Positions 63,176-64,000 of a stretch of 64,000 nt of DNA are shown here, one piece after another. The notes below the pieces were generated by a model. The model had not been told where the DNA came from, made no database searches, and saw only the letters and a program-made list of their open reading frames with translations. The position numbers and the translations under genes were made by a program. This DNA comes from Plumapathes pennacea (taxonomy: Eukaryota; Cnidaria; Anthozoa; Antipatharia; Myriopathidae): positions 12,108,184-12,172,183 of the forward strand of contig OZ038471.1 of the NCBI GenBank assembly GCA_964036295.1, written 5' to 3'. Every line of letters begins with the position of its first letter. The first letter of the stretch is position 1.

Positions 63176-64000
63176 CGTTCTCCCAATTGGGGCAGGTAAG
63201 ACACATCTATTTACTTTGTTCACTCAACTCGTTCGTTCTGCAATGCTAAAAGCTTATGTTGTCGCAACGCTATCAATTAAATGACAGATATTTGTTTTGA
63301 CCATTTTAGTGAATGCATTGACAGTTAGATATAGTCTGTATCAACTTCGAGTTTCATACAGTTTAGAGAAGATATTTGCCACTTGACAATTTGCTCAAAC
63401 AAAACCTTAAAGCTCACAACACATCACTTAGTCATACACAGAAGAACTTGCATTTGACTAGAAATTAAGAACATGTGTATATTTGCATTCCAGCACTATA
63501 TAAACCATTTCAGTTTAACATTGAATCAACAGATCAAAATGTTTGTCCTCTGAGAAATTATACAATGCTCAATAAAAACCTTAAACAAGGAGTAAAAAGA
63601 TCGTGAAACCTTTTGCAATTGAAAAACTTGTGAATTTTGGTTTGAAATAGATTTTTCGTTTAATTGATTGATTGTACCTGCAGTTGTTTAAACTATGCTG
63701 CATTTATCATGCACTGTATAAAACTGTATGAATTAATGTTCTTAACACAGTGAGACTCCATTTGGGCTCCAACAGTCTTTATTACAAATATGATTCCTCA
63801 AATACTCTATTACTATTACATGCAATGATATTGATAATACTACTAATAACTACCTAAATAATAAAACATTTATAAATTACTCCAAATGTTACACATAAAT
63901 TATGGACTGCTAGGAGTGGGTGGGCTGGGAAAGCGAGCTTGCCGATTTCTAGTTGTTACTCTGTCGAGCAGAAAACTGAGCTTGCCGAGTGCTAGCTGTT
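63176..64000. other. AT-rich sequence, no gene recognised
   Basis: No coding motif or repeat family was identified. 63360-63430 weakly resembles the repeat at 17463-17560. Confidence 0.4.

Overview
This 64 kb window is eukaryotic nuclear DNA from a metazoan. It is AT-rich and intron-rich, with conserved animal genes interrupted by large introns packed with many kinds of transposable element. The gene set (cilia protein SPEF1, mitochondrial NAD carrier SLC25A51, a DSTYK-like kinase) and the repeats (Penelope-like, CR1-like, Harbinger, hAT, IS630/mariner, foldback elements, many MITEs) fit an anthozoan cnidarian such as a coral or sea anemone. That lineage is an inference, not proven by the sequence.

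Layout. 0-16 kb is almost all repeats: a truncated copy of a palindromic Mutator-like element (0.7-2.0 kb), a broken membrane-protein fragment followed by a Penelope-like ORF (2.1-4.5 kb), an integrase-core fragment (4.9-5.3 kb), a minisatellite, a 1.7 kb tandem duplication (6.1-9.5 kb) and a hAT remnant. 16.2-29.5 kb on the minus strand is an eight-exon SPEF1 gene whose exon phases all agree (357 aa). Its introns hold a Penelope-like fragment with a hammerhead ribozyme, a Mutator-like element that has captured part of a protein kinase gene, a foldback element with GGATCC-rich arms and several MITEs. SLC25A51 (29.8-30.7 kb, plus strand, single exon) is head to head with SPEF1 across a 321 bp shared promoter.

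32.2-35.2 kb is an apparently complete PIF/Harbinger transposon inserted into an older repeat. It has a transposase with one 114 nt intron, a Myb/SANT-like gene with one 79 nt intron, matching TIRs and a 3 bp target duplication. 35.8-38.6 kb is a decayed IS630/mariner-type element with about 325 bp TIRs. It shares an inner 1.1 kb cargo with a second long-TIR element at 54.6-57.8 kb.

42.4-61.4 kb on the minus strand carries the most interesting gene: a DSTYK-like gene in which the GTPase-domain exon pair occurs three times in tandem. All splice phases are compatible with a single 1,512-residue protein of three G domains, a helical middle region and a degenerate pseudokinase domain. Its 10.4 kb intron holds a broken CR1-like LINE whose ORF1 has a SAP domain and an SGNH-esterase-like domain, plus the second long-TIR element. 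62.0-63.2 kb is a GACCACATAC-type satellite with a Tigger-like MITE inserted in it.

All splice sites and element borders were read by eye from sequence. No alignment, expression or database search was run.
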